The notes below the pieces were generated by a model. That model did not search any database, was not told where the DNA came from, and saw only the letters and a list, made by a program, of their open reading frames with translations. This document shows positions 37,110 through 50,600 of a stretch of DNA of 64,000 bases, piece after piece. A program made the translations under genes and the position numbers. The number at the start of each line of letters is the position of its first letter. Positions within the stretch are counted from its first letter, which is position 1. This DNA comes from Humulus lupulus (Eukaryota > Streptophyta > Magnoliopsida > Rosales > Cannabaceae): the NCBI RefSeq assembly GCF_963169125.1, contig NC_084793.1, positions 94,693,071-94,757,070 of the forward strand. The letters are read 5' to 3'.

Positions 37110-39470
37110 TGTAACACCTTGGATAGCCAAGACCGTTACACTGTGTTTATAAAGGTGCAAGACTTGCTAATCAAGTCATTTAATTCAAAACGTGTTACAA
37201 AAACTATAGTTGAACTAGGGTTAAAAGATTTTGGTCTCAAAAGCTGCATTTTTTTTTTATAAATAATCATTTTATATTTACATGGGATCCCAACAATAAT
37301 AAGTTAAAGACTTTTTACAAAAGATTCAAGATCTAAATGCAGAGATTGGCCATACTAAGGCAAAACAGACAATTGAGCATATCCCGTCCTGTTCCACTCC
37401 TCGGCCGTGGCGGCCGAACAGCTGTCTATGTACATTCAACCCCGCAGCCCTCCCTCTCAGGACTGATCCAAATTGCCTTTGCCTTTACCTGCACCACGTA
37501 GCACCCGTGAGCCAAGGCCCAGCAAGAAAACAAAATAACAAAGCACAATCAATCAACAAACAATCAGATATCTCATACCGCATAAGCATGTACTCAATCA
37601 GTTTAAGCATTCATGATAGTCAAGTATTCATCATACCAAGTATATCGATAATCAATCCACATATGATAACTAGGGTTAATGCCCTTAGGCCGCACCCTCT
37701 ATTTATCCCAGTGACTCCAGCCCGCTTAAACCGAGCTCAGTGAATATTAAGCTGTCCTCGGCTACTAGTGATTGAGTCGCGCCCTGTGCGCAAGTATTAT
37801 TTACGGCACCCTTACGCCATTTATCACATGTCCTGTGGCATAATATAATCTATGACATCATACAGATATAGGGAACTCTTAGTCCCATCACAAACATTTA
37901 ACCGGGTGCAGTTTTCTTACCTTTGGATTTGCTAGCTTTGTTCGATTTGATCCGCAAGCACGATCCCTCTTGAGCCCTAGCGCACACCTAGTCACAACCA
38001 TAGATCAAAATCATCACCAAACCTCAAGTCCAAAACCTAGACTCAGGACCAATCCCGAGCCCTCGGGAAGCTTTAATTACACCAAACGGGGTGGTGGAAT
38101 CAAACCCCGAACCCCCGGGCAAAAACCCTTGAAAATAACCCAAAAACCATTTTCTGGAAACAGGGTAGCGCTACAACGCTCTTTGGAGGGCGCTACAGCG
38201 CTACAAACAGAACCAAAAACACCTTAGAACACTTGGCCTAGCACTACAGCGCCCAAAGGCTAGCGCTGTAGCGCTAGTTACAGAACAGCACCCCTGCAAT
38301 TTTTCCCTTCTTCGATTTTCCCGAGCCAAACCTTACCAAAACTTTTCCAAACTTCAAACAAACTTAAAACACAAGCTTATCAACATCCTCAACTCATCCC
38401 AAGCACCCCAAATACACAAAACCCAATCACATGCATCCCTAAACATAGAATTCACCATGGCTAGACCCAAAACTCATAAACTCAATAAAACCACAGAAAT
38501 CACAAAGCTTAAGCTTGAGTTCCTTACCTCTGATGGATGAGCTTAGCCTAGGTTGTGTCCCACTCTTTCTTAGCCTTCTCCTCCTCAAATCTTCAACCTC
38601 AACTCCCTAGAATTCCCCATCATAACCCAGCTCAAAATCCATAACAATACCAAGAGCTAAAAACTAAAAACTACCTTAAACCTTACCTCAAAAGAATGGA
38701 TTGCTCTTGCTAAATCCTTGCCAATTCTTCAAGCCAGACCAATGAATCTAGCCTCAAGCTTTTACTCTGGCTTTCCCTGAGTTTCTGCTCCAAAAGACCT
38801 CAAGAATTGATGGAGAAGAGCCTAAACCGATGGAGAGAAAAACAGACTTCTAATTCCCTTTCTTTTCTTCTTTTCCTTTCTTTTCTTTCCTTCAGAAGTC
38901 CAGCCCCTTCTACATATTCCACAAAGTATAAAACCTTAGTAATACCTATCCTTTATAAGCCAAATGACCACAATACCCTCCCATGATTTCCTAAGACTTT
39001 TAATCCACCTAGGGACATTTTGCTCATTTCACCCAATTCCCGCCAATTCTTCGCGTGTCTCTATTATCTACCACTTACTTCCCGACACCTAACTAATCAT
39101 CAATTATATTCCTCAATGTCAAGATTGACCCTAATATACTCTTCAAATTCCCATAAATACCCCCAGGCTCGCCCCGAGTCGGGTATAAATCTCCGCCATG
39201 ACTTTTTCGCTAAACCGCTCACTAGGATCGTCTCGAGTCACAGATTACAAATATATCCACATAATAATGTGGTCTCGAAAATTATCACAATTATGCCCTT
39301 CTAGCCTAATCAGGGCCTACATGCATACTAATACACATAGTCATGCATCACAGTTATTCAAATAATCATATATCATGCGTTTAATCATTAAATCACATAC
39401 AATCCAATTATGCCCTCCCGGCGCACTAATCAAGGCCCTTAAGCCTTATTAGTGTATTTGGGTCGTTACA
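37110..39470 (-). repeat. 5' LTR of Tekay B
   Basis: 2361 bp, TGTAACACCTTGG...GGGTCGTTACA on plus; near-identical to 29755-32144. GC patch at 38164-38278. Confidence 0.92.
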
Positions 39471-39966
39471 ATTAACATGTTTAATAAAACATTCTCAACG
39501 TAGTAATAATCATGTACTATAATCGGGCCAAGCCCTAAACACAAATCGGGTGCAGTTTTCTTATCTTAGGTCCTGGGTTCATAAGGGTCTCGACGCCCAA
39601 GAACAGAGTCGCAGCATGACATGGTGAACTCAAAAAACCATCGATTTTCATAATCGCCAATCCTCCAAAAAAAAACATTCCAAAACATGTTTTTCACTTA
39701 TTTTGACCATAATAATGGTCCCATCAGCTCAGACATATCAAAACTAAACCTAAAACTCAATTGAACATCAAAACTCACTAAAACTTCGAAAATTAATAAA
39801 ACTAAATTCATGAACATGAGTTTACCTCAGCTGAAAATGTTTCCCTTCATGAGTACCAAGCACACATGCTTCCCAACTTTGCTTAGAGCCACTGCCAATC
39901 CCTAGCTAGCTTGCTTCCAAGCTTTAAGATCCAGAACTCTAATTTCCTTCAAAGTGTAACACTAGT

Positions 39967-39991
39967 GAGAGAGAGAGAGAGAGAGAGAGAG
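39967..39991. repeat. (GA)n microsatellite in solo LTR D
   Basis: About 12 GA units, followed by AAAAGAGAAAGAGAGAGAG. Confidence 0.9.
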
Positions 39992-40628
39992 TAAAAGAGA
40001 AAGAGAGAGAGTGTGTGGCAGCTGCTGAGTTATACTACTCAACCAACTCAATATAACTAATGGTCTAAAGACCAAAATTCCCTCAAGGAAACTCTCTCCT
40101 CTCAACGCCCCTCGAGGGCAAAATCGTCAATTTCACTCCCGTCTCACGTAATACTTGAAATTCCCAAATAATTCTGCTAAACCAAGAATATCCCTAATTC
40201 TTCCAAAATATGACTCATACTATAGTGAATCCCGGTAACTCACTGAATTACCAAAATAACCTTTGGCTCACCCTCGAGCCGAGTATAAATCCCATGTTGT
40301 GACTAAACCATTATCTTGCTCAAAAGGACCGACTCCTGCCAAATATCTCAAATATATTCACATAATAATGTGGTCTCACTCACATAATATCATATAATTA
40401 AAATTAGACCCTCAACAGGTCAAAATTACAAATATTCCACTAGATAAAAGCGGGCCTGTTTCGCACATTTAATACACCTAAACATGCATACTCAACTATA
40501 TAATAATGTAACTCATGCAATTCACATAATCACATCAATATCCAATTAATTCACATAATATTCCAATATTTCCCTCTCGGGCTCCTAATCAAGGCAATAA
40601 GCCTTATTAGGAATTTTGGAACGTTACA

Positions 40629-41131
40629 CAGTCGCTCAAGGGTTGGCTCCTTTGTTTCTAGGTTATTTGGGAACTGGTTACAAGCTCGCATCCTATCTTA
40701 CATGTTATGTGGGTTATTGTCCCTCCAAGCCAGAGCTCGGTTAGGCGGGATGTTCCCATTATCGCACACGATTTACGGATCTCCCATCGTCTGAGCGTAA
40801 CACAGATCATTGTAACAGGCTGATTGTCCTTTTTGCATGTTTAGATGTTCGTGCAGATCGGACTGGGGATTGGAACGCAAGCTTTGGGCGGAGCACAACT
40901 GATTTCTCAGGTCCCTCTCATGTTTATGGGAGGGCGTGTTGCATACACTCCCAGCTCTGCCTCTCCGTCCAATAACTACCATTCACGAAGCTTACTTCTC
41001 GTGGCTAAGGTTGCGGAGCATGATTTTTCCCACTAGGTCACGGGACATACGTCTCTTATGCAGGTATAAAAGTTATCCTTTCATTCCCGCATATTGAAGC
41101 ATTCCTCTATGGGTGAGGTGGGGTTGGATGA
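40629..41131 (-). pseudogene. Tat gag fragment between two insertions
   Basis: About 500 bp of Tat sequence between solo LTR D and Tekay C. On the minus strand, words such as DLRNQL and SDLHEHLN resemble the N-terminal region of Tat gags; the frame is broken. It belongs with 28782 on one side and 51277 on the other. Confidence 0.55.
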
Positions 41132-42779
41132 TGTAACGTTCTACTTCCTTAGAGGCATTACTAAGTGAGTTTAAAACGCGCAGCTCGCTAATCAAGGTTT
41201 TAGGTTAAATGTGTAACTAAACTGAGACGTAATCTGTTTAAAGACATTGAATATAAAATATTTGCTCATTTATTGAAAACATAACGAATTATACAGTTGG
41301 GATTCCAAAATACTGTTTAGAAAATACTTTACATCTCAAAATATATTTAAGGTCGACCTAAGCGACAAATCAACTATTACAGTACATTTTCCCAAAAAAT
41401 AACCCTAGTCGTGGCGGCCAGGCAGGCCAAACATGTACCCGTCGCTCCAGGCTCTCCACACTCATGGTTGGTTGACCTTTCCTTTGCCCTTACCTGCATC
41501 ATAGAGCACCCGCGAGCTGAAGCCCAGCAAGAAAACTCAATACAAATAAATAATATATGCATATACATCTATAGTATATAACAAAACAGTTGGTCTTCAC
41601 CGAGAGGATGTCTCCAACATCCTATCGACCTGCCCTCTCCTTGTTCTATATCATTCCCGGCCCCTTGTCGTATTTGGCTTCCTGCCGTTCTCGGCCTTCG
41701 TCGTTCCCGGCCTTCATCGTTCATTCACAAATATGCATTACACAGCATAAAATCAACATATATTTAAACATATACTAAATATAGACAATAAGGCTACGCC
41801 CTGCAACTCAATCACATAGGACCATGCCCTACAATACAAAAGATAGGGCCATGCCCTGCTCTACGGGCACAATAGTTCTCTTACCTGTAATCCGGGTGCT
41901 AACAGTCAGACAAGCAATCACAACCTCCGAGAACAATCCTCTCCAGTGTCCCAGCGGTAACGTTAAGGAGGAATTCAACCCTAAGTTGCCTCCAATGCCA
42001 CTTCAAGCTTCAGTCCTCAAGTTACCAAGCTTAAGTTCCTCAAAACTTCATTCAAAAACGCAAATTCAAGAATCAAAAATCCAAAACTCTCAAGAACATC
42101 AAGCAATACCCAAAACCAAAAAATGAAGCTCTTACCTCCTCTTGGATTTCGAAATTCCTAAGGCTTGGTAGCTGTTAATCCTCCTCCACAGTTTGAATCT
42201 ACTCCCAATTCATCAAACCACCAAAATTCTTAAGCTTGTTCTTGCCCTTTTCTCTCTAGAACTCTTGAGAAGCTAAGTGAATATGACGGAGAGAGTGTTT
42301 GAACGTGTATGATTTTCCTTTAGCCAAGAGTTATCTAACTAATGCCTAAAAAACTATTCTACCCCTCGCTCTAACTCACCTCTATACTATACCTCAAGGG
42401 CAACCTAGTCCTTCCATCCTTTTTCAAAAATGCCACCTTTAGCTTATTATTTCAGTAACAACACCAATTCTCAAGTTACTAGTACTTACCAATCTCACAA
42501 CTAAACACCAATTTTGTGACTCTTTGCTAACACTGCGGGACAGGATTTCCTCATGCTGGAAACACCGCACATAACTCAAAATCATACCCTCAACCGGTTC
42601 AAATTACAAATATGCCTCTAATAGCCAAATGCGGCCCACATGCATATTTAATTCACCTAAACATGCATTTCTAATCACATAATCATTAAATTCACATAAT
42701 AACATAATTAAATCAATTATTGTCTTCTAGGCACGCTAATCACGGCCTTAAGCCTTATTAGAAAATTTGAGACGCTACA
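41132..42779 (-). repeat. 3' LTR of Tekay C
   Basis: 1648 bp. It holds two units of a 16-bp minisatellite (41688-41719, TTCCCGGCCTTCRTCG) where the other LTR has four, and lacks a segment after 41590 that the other LTR keeps (about 50011-50060). Confidence 0.88.
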
Positions 42780-42813
42780 ACTATCCCCTCCTTACAGAAA
42801 TTTCATCCTCGAA

Positions 42814-45800
42814 TTACCTGAATAACTCGGGATACCGCTCTCGCATATCTGCCTCAAGTTCCCAAGTCGCCTCTTCTACTTTGTTGTTCCTCCACAGTAC
42901 TTTCACTAAGGCGATGGTCTTGCTCTGCTAGACTTTATCCTTCTGGTCAAGAATCTGCATGGTCTTTTCTTCATATGATAAATCTTGAATAAGCTCCAAG
43001 TTCTCATAACTCAGCACGTGCGTAGAATCTAATACATACCTCCAAAGCATGGATACGTGAAACACATTGTGAACCCCTGATAGAGCTGGAGGCATCGCCA
43101 ATCTGTAAGCTACCTCTCCAACCCATTCCAAAATCTCAAAGGGGCCAACAAACCTAGGGCTCAGCTTGCCCTGTACACCAAACCATTTCACTCCTCTCAA
43201 GGGAAAAACTCTAAGAAACACATGGTCACCAACTTGAAACTTTACGCTCATGCGTCTCAAGTCCGAGTAACTCTTCTGCAACTCTGAGAGGTGAGCATTC
43301 GAGCTCTAATCTTTTCAATTGCCTCATTGGTCCTCTGAACAACCTCAGGTCCTAAATACCTTCTCTCACCCATCTCATCTCAATGGATGGGTGATTTTCA
43401 CTTTCTTCCATACAACATCTCATACGGAGCCACTCCGATAGTCACCTGATAACTATTATTGTATGAAAACTCGATCAAAGGAAGATACTTACTCCAAGAT
43501 CCCCCAAAATCCAGCACACAGGTTCGTAGCATATCCTCTAGTATCTTAATCGTCCTCTCAGACTATCCATCTGTCTGAGGATGATAAGCGATACTAAACC
43601 GCAACTGCATGCCCATAGCCTTCTGCAGGCTCTCCCAAAACTTGGAAGTGAAGGTAGGGTCCCTGTCAGATACTATAGACCTCAATGTCCCATGAAGTCT
43701 TTACATACAACTCAGCATACTGCTCAACTGTATAAGTTGTCGTAATAAGCAAAAAGTGGGCGGACTTGGTATACCTATCCACAATCACCCACGCCGAATC
43801 ATGTTGTCCCACGGTCTTCGGCAAATCAACCACAAAGTCCATGGTGATATCCTCCCATTTCCACTCTGGAATCCCGAGAGGCTCTAACAACCCTGCTGGC
43901 CCCTAATGTTTAGCCTTTACCTGCTGACAATTCAAACACTTGGTCACATACTCTACCACATCCCTCTTCATCCCCGAACACCAATACAGAGTCCTCAAAT
44001 CTTGGTAAATCTTCGTCGTACTCGGATGTAAGGAATAGGGAGTGGTATGAGACTCATCCAGAATCTCTTGCCAAATACAAGAATCCATCATAACACAAAT
44101 CCAGCCTTTGTATTTTAATAATCTCATCTCCGAAATAGAGAAGTCTTTAGCCGCTCTGGCTAAGACGCCCTATTTGGGCTCTCTCAATTGGTGATCCTCC
44201 CTTTGTGCCTCCTTGATCCTCTCAAGGAGCGTAGACTGAATAGTGATGTTGGCTAACTGACCTACCACCAACTCTATACCCGCTCTAGTCATCTCTTCAG
44301 CTAACCAATCTTATATTTGCCTCGAACTGAACAATTGTCTTGGGCCCTTCCGACTCAACGCGTCGACCACCACATTGGCCTTCCCAGGGTGGTATAGAAT
44401 ATCACAGTTGTAATCCTTTACCAATTCCAACCAACGTCTCTGGCGCATATTTAGATCCTTCTAAGTAAAGAAGTACTTCAAACTCTTATGGTCGGTGTAT
44501 ATTTTGCACTTCTCGCCATATAAGTAATGTCTCCAAACCTTAAGTGCAAATACAATCGCTGCTAATTCCAGATCATGTGTGGGATACCTCTGCTCATACT
44601 CCTTCAACTGTCTCGATGCATAAGCTATTAACTTTCTGGTCTGCATCAGTACACACCCCAAACCCTGTCTGGAAGCATCACAATAGACTACGAACTTCTC
44701 ATTTTCTGATGGCAGACTCAATACTGGAGCGGTGATTAGTCGTCACTTAAATTCCTTGAAACTGTTCTCACACCTGTCTGTCCATACATACTTAGTCTTC
44801 TTGCGTGTCAATTCGGTCAATGGTATGGCTATTCTGGAGAATCGATGAGTCGCCGCTAGTACCCTGCCAATCCCAAAAAGCTCCTAACTTCTGAAACACT
44901 GCTCGGCCTAGGCCAATCTCTCATTGCCTCAATCTTAATTGGGTCAACCAGAATACCCTCCTTACTGACAATATGACCCAGAAATGTTACTTGCGGTAGC
45001 CAAAACTTACACATGCTAAACTTAGCATATAACCTATGCTCCCTCAACCTCTGTAATACCAAGCGTAGATGCTGCTCGTGCTCTGTCTCTGACTGAGAGT
45101 ACACCAGTATGTCATCAATGAACACGATCACAAACTTGTCCAAATAGTCCTTGAAGACCCTATTCATTAATTCCATAAAGGCTACTGGGGCGTTGGTTAA
45201 TCCAACAGACATAACCAGGAATTCATAGTGTCCATACCTCATGCGAAAATCGATCTTTGGTATGTCCTCCTCTTTAATCATTAACTGGTGGTAGCCTGAC
45301 CAAAGTTCAATCTTAGAGAACACTGTCTTCCCCTGTAACTGGTCAAACAAGTCGTTAATCCTAGGTAGAGGGTACTTGTTCTTAATGGTTAACTTGTTTA
45401 GTTCTCTGTAGTCAATACACATCTTTAAGGATCCATCATTCTTCTTGAAAAACAACACTGGAGCACCCCATGGCGAAAAACTCAGTCTGATGAATCCCAA
45501 ATCCAGTAACTCTTGCAACTGAATCTTCAGTTCCTTCAACTCTGCTGGAGCCATTCTATAAGGCGTCCTAGATACTTGCCCCGCCCCTCGTGCCAATTCT
45601 ATGACCAACTCAATCTCCCGATGTGGTGGCAACCCTGGCAAGTCTATGGGGAACAAATCTGGAAACTCACATACTAGTCTGGTCTCATCCGGTCTAACCG
45701 ACACTACTCTGGAGGTATCCATAATGTTTATTAGGAATCTTATGCAACCCTTCTGCATCAGGTCTCTAGACTTCAGTGCCAAAATCATAGGTACTCGCGG

Positions 45801-47330
45801 ACCATTCACTGTCCCCAAGAATACAAAATGTATATCTCCTTCTGGTTCAAAGGTCACCATTCTGCGCTTAAAATCAATCGTCACCCCATACTTCGTTAAC
45901 CAATCCATCCCTAAGATCATATCAAAATCATCCATTGCTAACTCAATCAGATCAACAGAAAACTCCATGCTGTCTATTTCTACTGGCAATGCTCTAACCC
46001 ATCTCCTAAAGACTACCAGTTCCCCAGTCGGCAACAAAGTCTGAAATGCCCTAGCATACAAATCACTAGTCTTACACAGCTGATCTATCACTCTAGCAAA
46101 ACAAAATGAATGAGAAGCCCCTAAATCAATCAATGCAGTAAAAGAAGAACCAGCACTAGAAATCTGACCTGTCACAACCGAGGGGCTAGCCTCAACCTCA
46201 GTTTGGGTCAAGGTGAATACTCTGGCAGGAGCAAGACCATCACTCTGTTTCGACTCTTCCTTCCTGGCTTGTGGGCAATCCTTCCCCAAATGATTAACGC
46301 TCCCACAAGTATAGCAGGCCCTGATCTTGCACTCACCCTAATGTCGTTGGCTACACCAAGGACACACTGGGAAACTCCTCCAATTGTCTCCCATGCCTGG
46401 ACGGCCACCGAAAGTTCCCCGTGCCCTCCTATTTAGGCCAGGAGAAACAAAAGAATCTGGGGCCTTTCTCTTCTGCTCATTGGGGCCACTACCTTGACTA
46501 GATCTAGTGAAAGGAGGCATTTTCCTCTAAGCATCGTGCCTAGCAGTGCCTTCTCTCCATATCTGATCCTCGGCCCCCTCAGCTGTAAGGGCCTCGTCCA
46601 CTACCTGTGCATAAGTGGTCGTCCCCGGATCCAAGGTTATATTGACGTCACGAGCGATCATGACATTCAGTCCCCGCACAAACCGATCTCTTCATGCCAT
46701 GTCAATCGGCACAAAATTCGGAGCGAACTTCACTAGTCGATCAAACTTCAGAGCATACTCAGTAACCGTCATTCGATTCTTAGTCAGGTTGGTAAACTCA
46801 TCAACCTTCACGGCTCGGATTGCAACACTATAATACTTCTCATTAAAAATGTTTATGAACTCTTCCCATGTCATAAATGCAATATTCCTTCTCTGAGACA
46901 CCACATCCCACCAGATGCGGGCATCTTCTCTAAACATGTAGCTGGCACAAGCTACCCTCTCAATCCCTTCCACCCTCATGAAATCCAAGATGGAAGAAAT
47001 CGCGTTCATCCACTGCTCTACCCACATTGGGTCTAGTCCACCCTCAAAGTTGGGAGGATGCTACTTCCTAAATCTCTCATACAAAGGTTCCCACCTATTC
47101 TCCACAACAGGCTGGACTGGCGCTGGTGCCACAACTTGTGGAACCTGCAACCCAATGCCCTGAGGAGGGGCCTGTTACCTCAACTGTCAAAGCTCTTCCT
47201 CTGTTCGGTGAAGTCTAGCTTCCATGTCGACAAATAACTATTGCCAATTTAGTGGGCCAGGTGGAAGGTCCTGACCCTGGTTGTCATCCTTGGCCTTATT
47301 AATGCGGAGTCTAATTGATCACTGAGGCAT
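42814..47330 (-). pseudogene. Tekay C gag-pol polyprotein
   Basis: ATG at 47330; stop TAA at 42814 after PELFR. Gag capsid at 47027-46692 (RIWWDVVSQRR, YALKFDRLVKF). Zinc fingers near 46350-46280, including intact [15 protein letters not shown] long open frame, 46289-44856, spans protease ([11 protein letters not shown]; the usual Ser of D-S-G is Leu) and RT (FIDDILVYS present; the palm KIDL motif reads KIEL). A frameshift near 44850 is followed by RNase H ([21 protein letters not shown]), the finger (HTTPYSLHP, CLNC), the integrase core with IVDRYTK, GPY/F ([13 protein letters not shown]) and the chromodomain. Several stops (about 44460, 43900, 42925). Confidence 0.88.
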
Positions 47331-47653
47331 CACAATAATATGCCTGCAATCAACGACGCTGCTCATCAGGCATATAACAACATCCAAAACCACCTCCTAA
47401 TTCGCACCAACCAACCACAATCAACAAATCCACATAACACAGATAACATTCAACAATCAAGGGGCCATGCCTTAGCATCATGCATATGTCAATTCATTCA
47501 TCATGCTCTATTTAAAATATTCAGGAAATTAGGGCATTTTAACAAACAATCAAGCATATAATTCAATAATTACCAACCAACCCTGAGTCGAGCTTGTCAT
47601 TGGCAGCAAGCGTACATGTTCGATCAAACTCCAGAAACCATAAACCTTGGCTC

Positions 47654-47665
47654 GCTCTGATACCA
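47654..47665 (-). other. Primer binding site of Tekay C
   Basis: GCTCTGATACCA on plus, the tRNA-iMet-type site, 3 bp from the 5' LTR. Confidence 0.9.
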
Positions 47666-47668
47666 AGT

Positions 47669-50600
47669 TATAATGCCCTACTTCCTTATAGCTATTACTA
47701 AATGAGTTTAAAACATGCCATTAGCTCACTAATCGAGGTTTTAGGTTAAATGTGTGACTAAACTGAGACAAAATCTATTTAAAGATATTGAATATAAAAT
47801 ATTTAGACATTTATTGAAAACGTAAAAAGTTATACAATTGGGATTCCAAAATACTGTTTAGAAAATACTTTACATCTCAAAATACATTTAAGGTCGACCT
47901 AAGTGACAAATCAACTATTACAGTACATTTTCCCAAAAAATAACCATAGCCGTGGTGGCCAGGTAGGTCGAACATGTATCCGTCGCTCCACACTCTCCAT
48001 ACTCATGGTTGGTCGACCTTTCCTTTGCTTTTACCTACACCATAGAGCACCCGTGAGCCTAAGCCCAGCAAGAAAACTCAACAGAACTAAATAACATATG
48101 CATATACATCTATAGTATATAACAAAACAGTCAACAAGCTAAAATACATAATGTGTTGGATTAGCTTATACAGGATCTTTATTTATTTTCATGTATATCT
48201 AATATTAAACAAATTAATACGAGATAGCCTAAAACATGTTTCTAAAATTGAATTCAAAGAGAAACAAATAATATAATACTTACAGTATACGCAGCGGAAT
48301 TAAGAGTCCTTCCTTCAGTTTCTCTAACTCTTGTATCCTCTCTGTCGCAGAGTATTATCAAGAAACTGAACCGATCTTCTATTTTCTTCACAATCTTCCA
48401 ATGTATCCTTAGAACCACCTAGACTAGTCTGGGCAATTCTCAACACATGAGATAGATATAGAGAGAAGAAACTAAAATAACAAAGAGGTTTAGAAAAGGA
48501 CTTGTGTTTAGAGAGAATATAAAACTATCAGAAAATCTGACTTGAGACTTATCAAACTTCTTTTTCGACTTCTCTCTAAGCACTCCTTTTATAGACTCAA
48601 TTAGGCCATTTAATTTAATTAAAAAATCAATAAAATAATAGCCATTTTGAAGCCCTAGGTCGAAATTCTCATGGGCTATAGGCCCGTGAAATTTCCCATT
48701 TGATTATAAGCCCATTGGACTTAAAATCAAGGCCTGTATTATTTTCTATTGATTTAATTAATTAAATAATTATTTAAATCCTTTATAAAATTAATTATTT
48801 ATAATTTGAACCTTGATTTAAATTTATTTATTAATTTAGATACCAATTTATCTTAATTAATAAATCTGCCATAAATTATCTTTTCTTCTCAAAATTACAC
48901 AACTCTGTGAAACTATCCAAAATTGACCTGGTCAACTTTGATAATTCTAATTGATGATTAAATCAATTAATTGAGACTATCTAGATGATTTTATCCAAGG
49001 TACAATGGGGACCATGGGCCTATGAAATCAAGCTCCAATAAGTTGTCATAAATCTAACAAATAAATTTACTAACTTATTAATTCATCGTGACTCCACTAT
49101 AGACTCGGAATTGCACTCTTGAATTCATAGAACGCTCTATAACAAATATAGACACGCTATTAATTATCCATTGTTACAACCATAATTGTCACTCAATCCA
49201 CTATAGACGGTCTACAATGAGATAGGACTAAAATACCATTTTACCCCTCATTGTATTTTATCCTTAAAACACTTAATTCCTTGTAAATGATATTTCAGTA
49301 AACTAATTTAATTACTGAAATGAGATCTCTATCATTTAACACCTTGAACCAAACTAAAAGGAAACCATCGTTTCACTTCTTCATCAGAAGCTATAGATGT
49401 TCATATCTATGATTAACACTCCCACTCAATTATACTACCGAGTTCCCAAGATGTAAGTATGGGCTAGTCCGTAGGGTAAGCTGGTAACGAACAAGTCAAA
49501 GAACTCAAATAATACAATCAGTTAGAATACTAACCACTCAGAATTGAGATTGAATTGACCTATGGTCAACTATATGATATGACTAGAATAGATAATAATG
49601 GTATGTTTACTTATCTTATCAACTGTCAATATCGGTCCTGTCCGATGTAACAAATACATCCAATCTTATCTACTTTGCTAATGTTCTGGAAAGAACATAA
49701 CACTGTAATGTGTAAGTAGATCATATCGTAGATTGGAAAGTCAGTGTAAATCCGGTGCACTGACTAATCTTAGGACTAACTTATTTTGAACATATAATCA
49801 TATTTATATTCCACTGTGATTACGTCACTATAAATAAGATTAGCTATATGCTCGGGATTTAATAGAAGTTTATATTAAACAAATAATCATGAAAATAAAA
49901 CATCTGAGCAAAGTGATTGACCAAGTCAAAAAATGATTTCTACTCTTTTATTGATAATAAAATGAGATTGCAAAGAATTTGGGTTTTAATTAGAGCATAA
50001 AACCCCAACATAACGACCATGCCGTCCCAGATGTTTTACCAGGCCCTGGGTTCGCGGTCTTCACTGAGAGGATGTCTCCAGCATCCTAGGAGGGTCTCAC
50101 CCTATCGACCTACACTCCTCGTGCTCTATATCATTCCCAGTCCCTTGCCGTATTCGACTTCCTGCCGTTCTCGGCCTTCGCCGTTCCCAGCCTTCGCTAT
50201 TCCCAGCCTTCGCCATTCCCGGCCTTCGCCGTTCATTCATAATATGCATTACACAACATAAAATCAACATATATTTAAACATATACTAAATATAGACAAT
50301 AGGGCTACACCCTGCAACTCAATCACATAGGGCCATGCCCTGAAATACAAACAATAGAGCCATGCCCTGCTCTACAGGTACAATAGTTCTCTTACCTGTA
50401 ATCCAGGTGCTAACAGTCAGACAAGCAATCATGACTTCCAAGAACGATCCTCGCCTAAGTCCCAGCGGTAACCTTAAGGAGGAATTCGACCCTAAGTTGC
50501 CTCCAATGCCACTCCAAGCTTCAGTCGTCAAGTTCCCAAGCTTAAGTTCCTCAAAACTTCATTCAAAAATCCAAATTCAAGAATCAAAAATAAAAAACTC

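Larger units (their letters stand above)
29755..39470 (-). mobile_element. Complete Tekay/Del chromovirus B, 9.7 kb
   Basis: LTRs 29755-32144 and 37110-39470 differ at few places, with perfect ATTAA duplications (29750-29754 and 39471-39475), a tRNA-iMet primer site at 37095-37106 and a polypurine tract at 32145-32157. The domain order gag, protease, RT, RNase H, integrase, chromodomain is complete. It is the youngest full element here: inserted in solo LTR D, most similar LTRs, fewest lesions. Confidence 0.93.
28783..40628 (-). mobile_element. Solo LTR D (Tekay type), split by element B
   Basis: Two parts, 28783-29754 and 39476-40628, make one LTR of about 2125 bp (TGTAACATCC...GAACGTTACA on the plus strand). 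Flanking CAGCC (28778-28782) and CAGTC (40629-40633) are a target duplication with one transition. No internal sequence of its own remains, so it was already a solo LTR, or became one independently of element B that sits in it. A (GA)n tract lies at 39967-39991. Confidence 0.85.

Noticed and set aside
30153..38227. Plus-strand open frames inside 30153-31078 that recur at 37507-38227
   Set aside because: They lie in the two LTR copies of Tekay B, antisense to the element, and are repeated only because the LTR is repeated.
21590..46289. Endogenous plant pararetrovirus origin for the RT/RNase H sequences
   Set aside because: Each RT is followed by integrase and flanked by LTRs with tRNA primer sites and 5-bp duplications; no movement or coat protein is seen.
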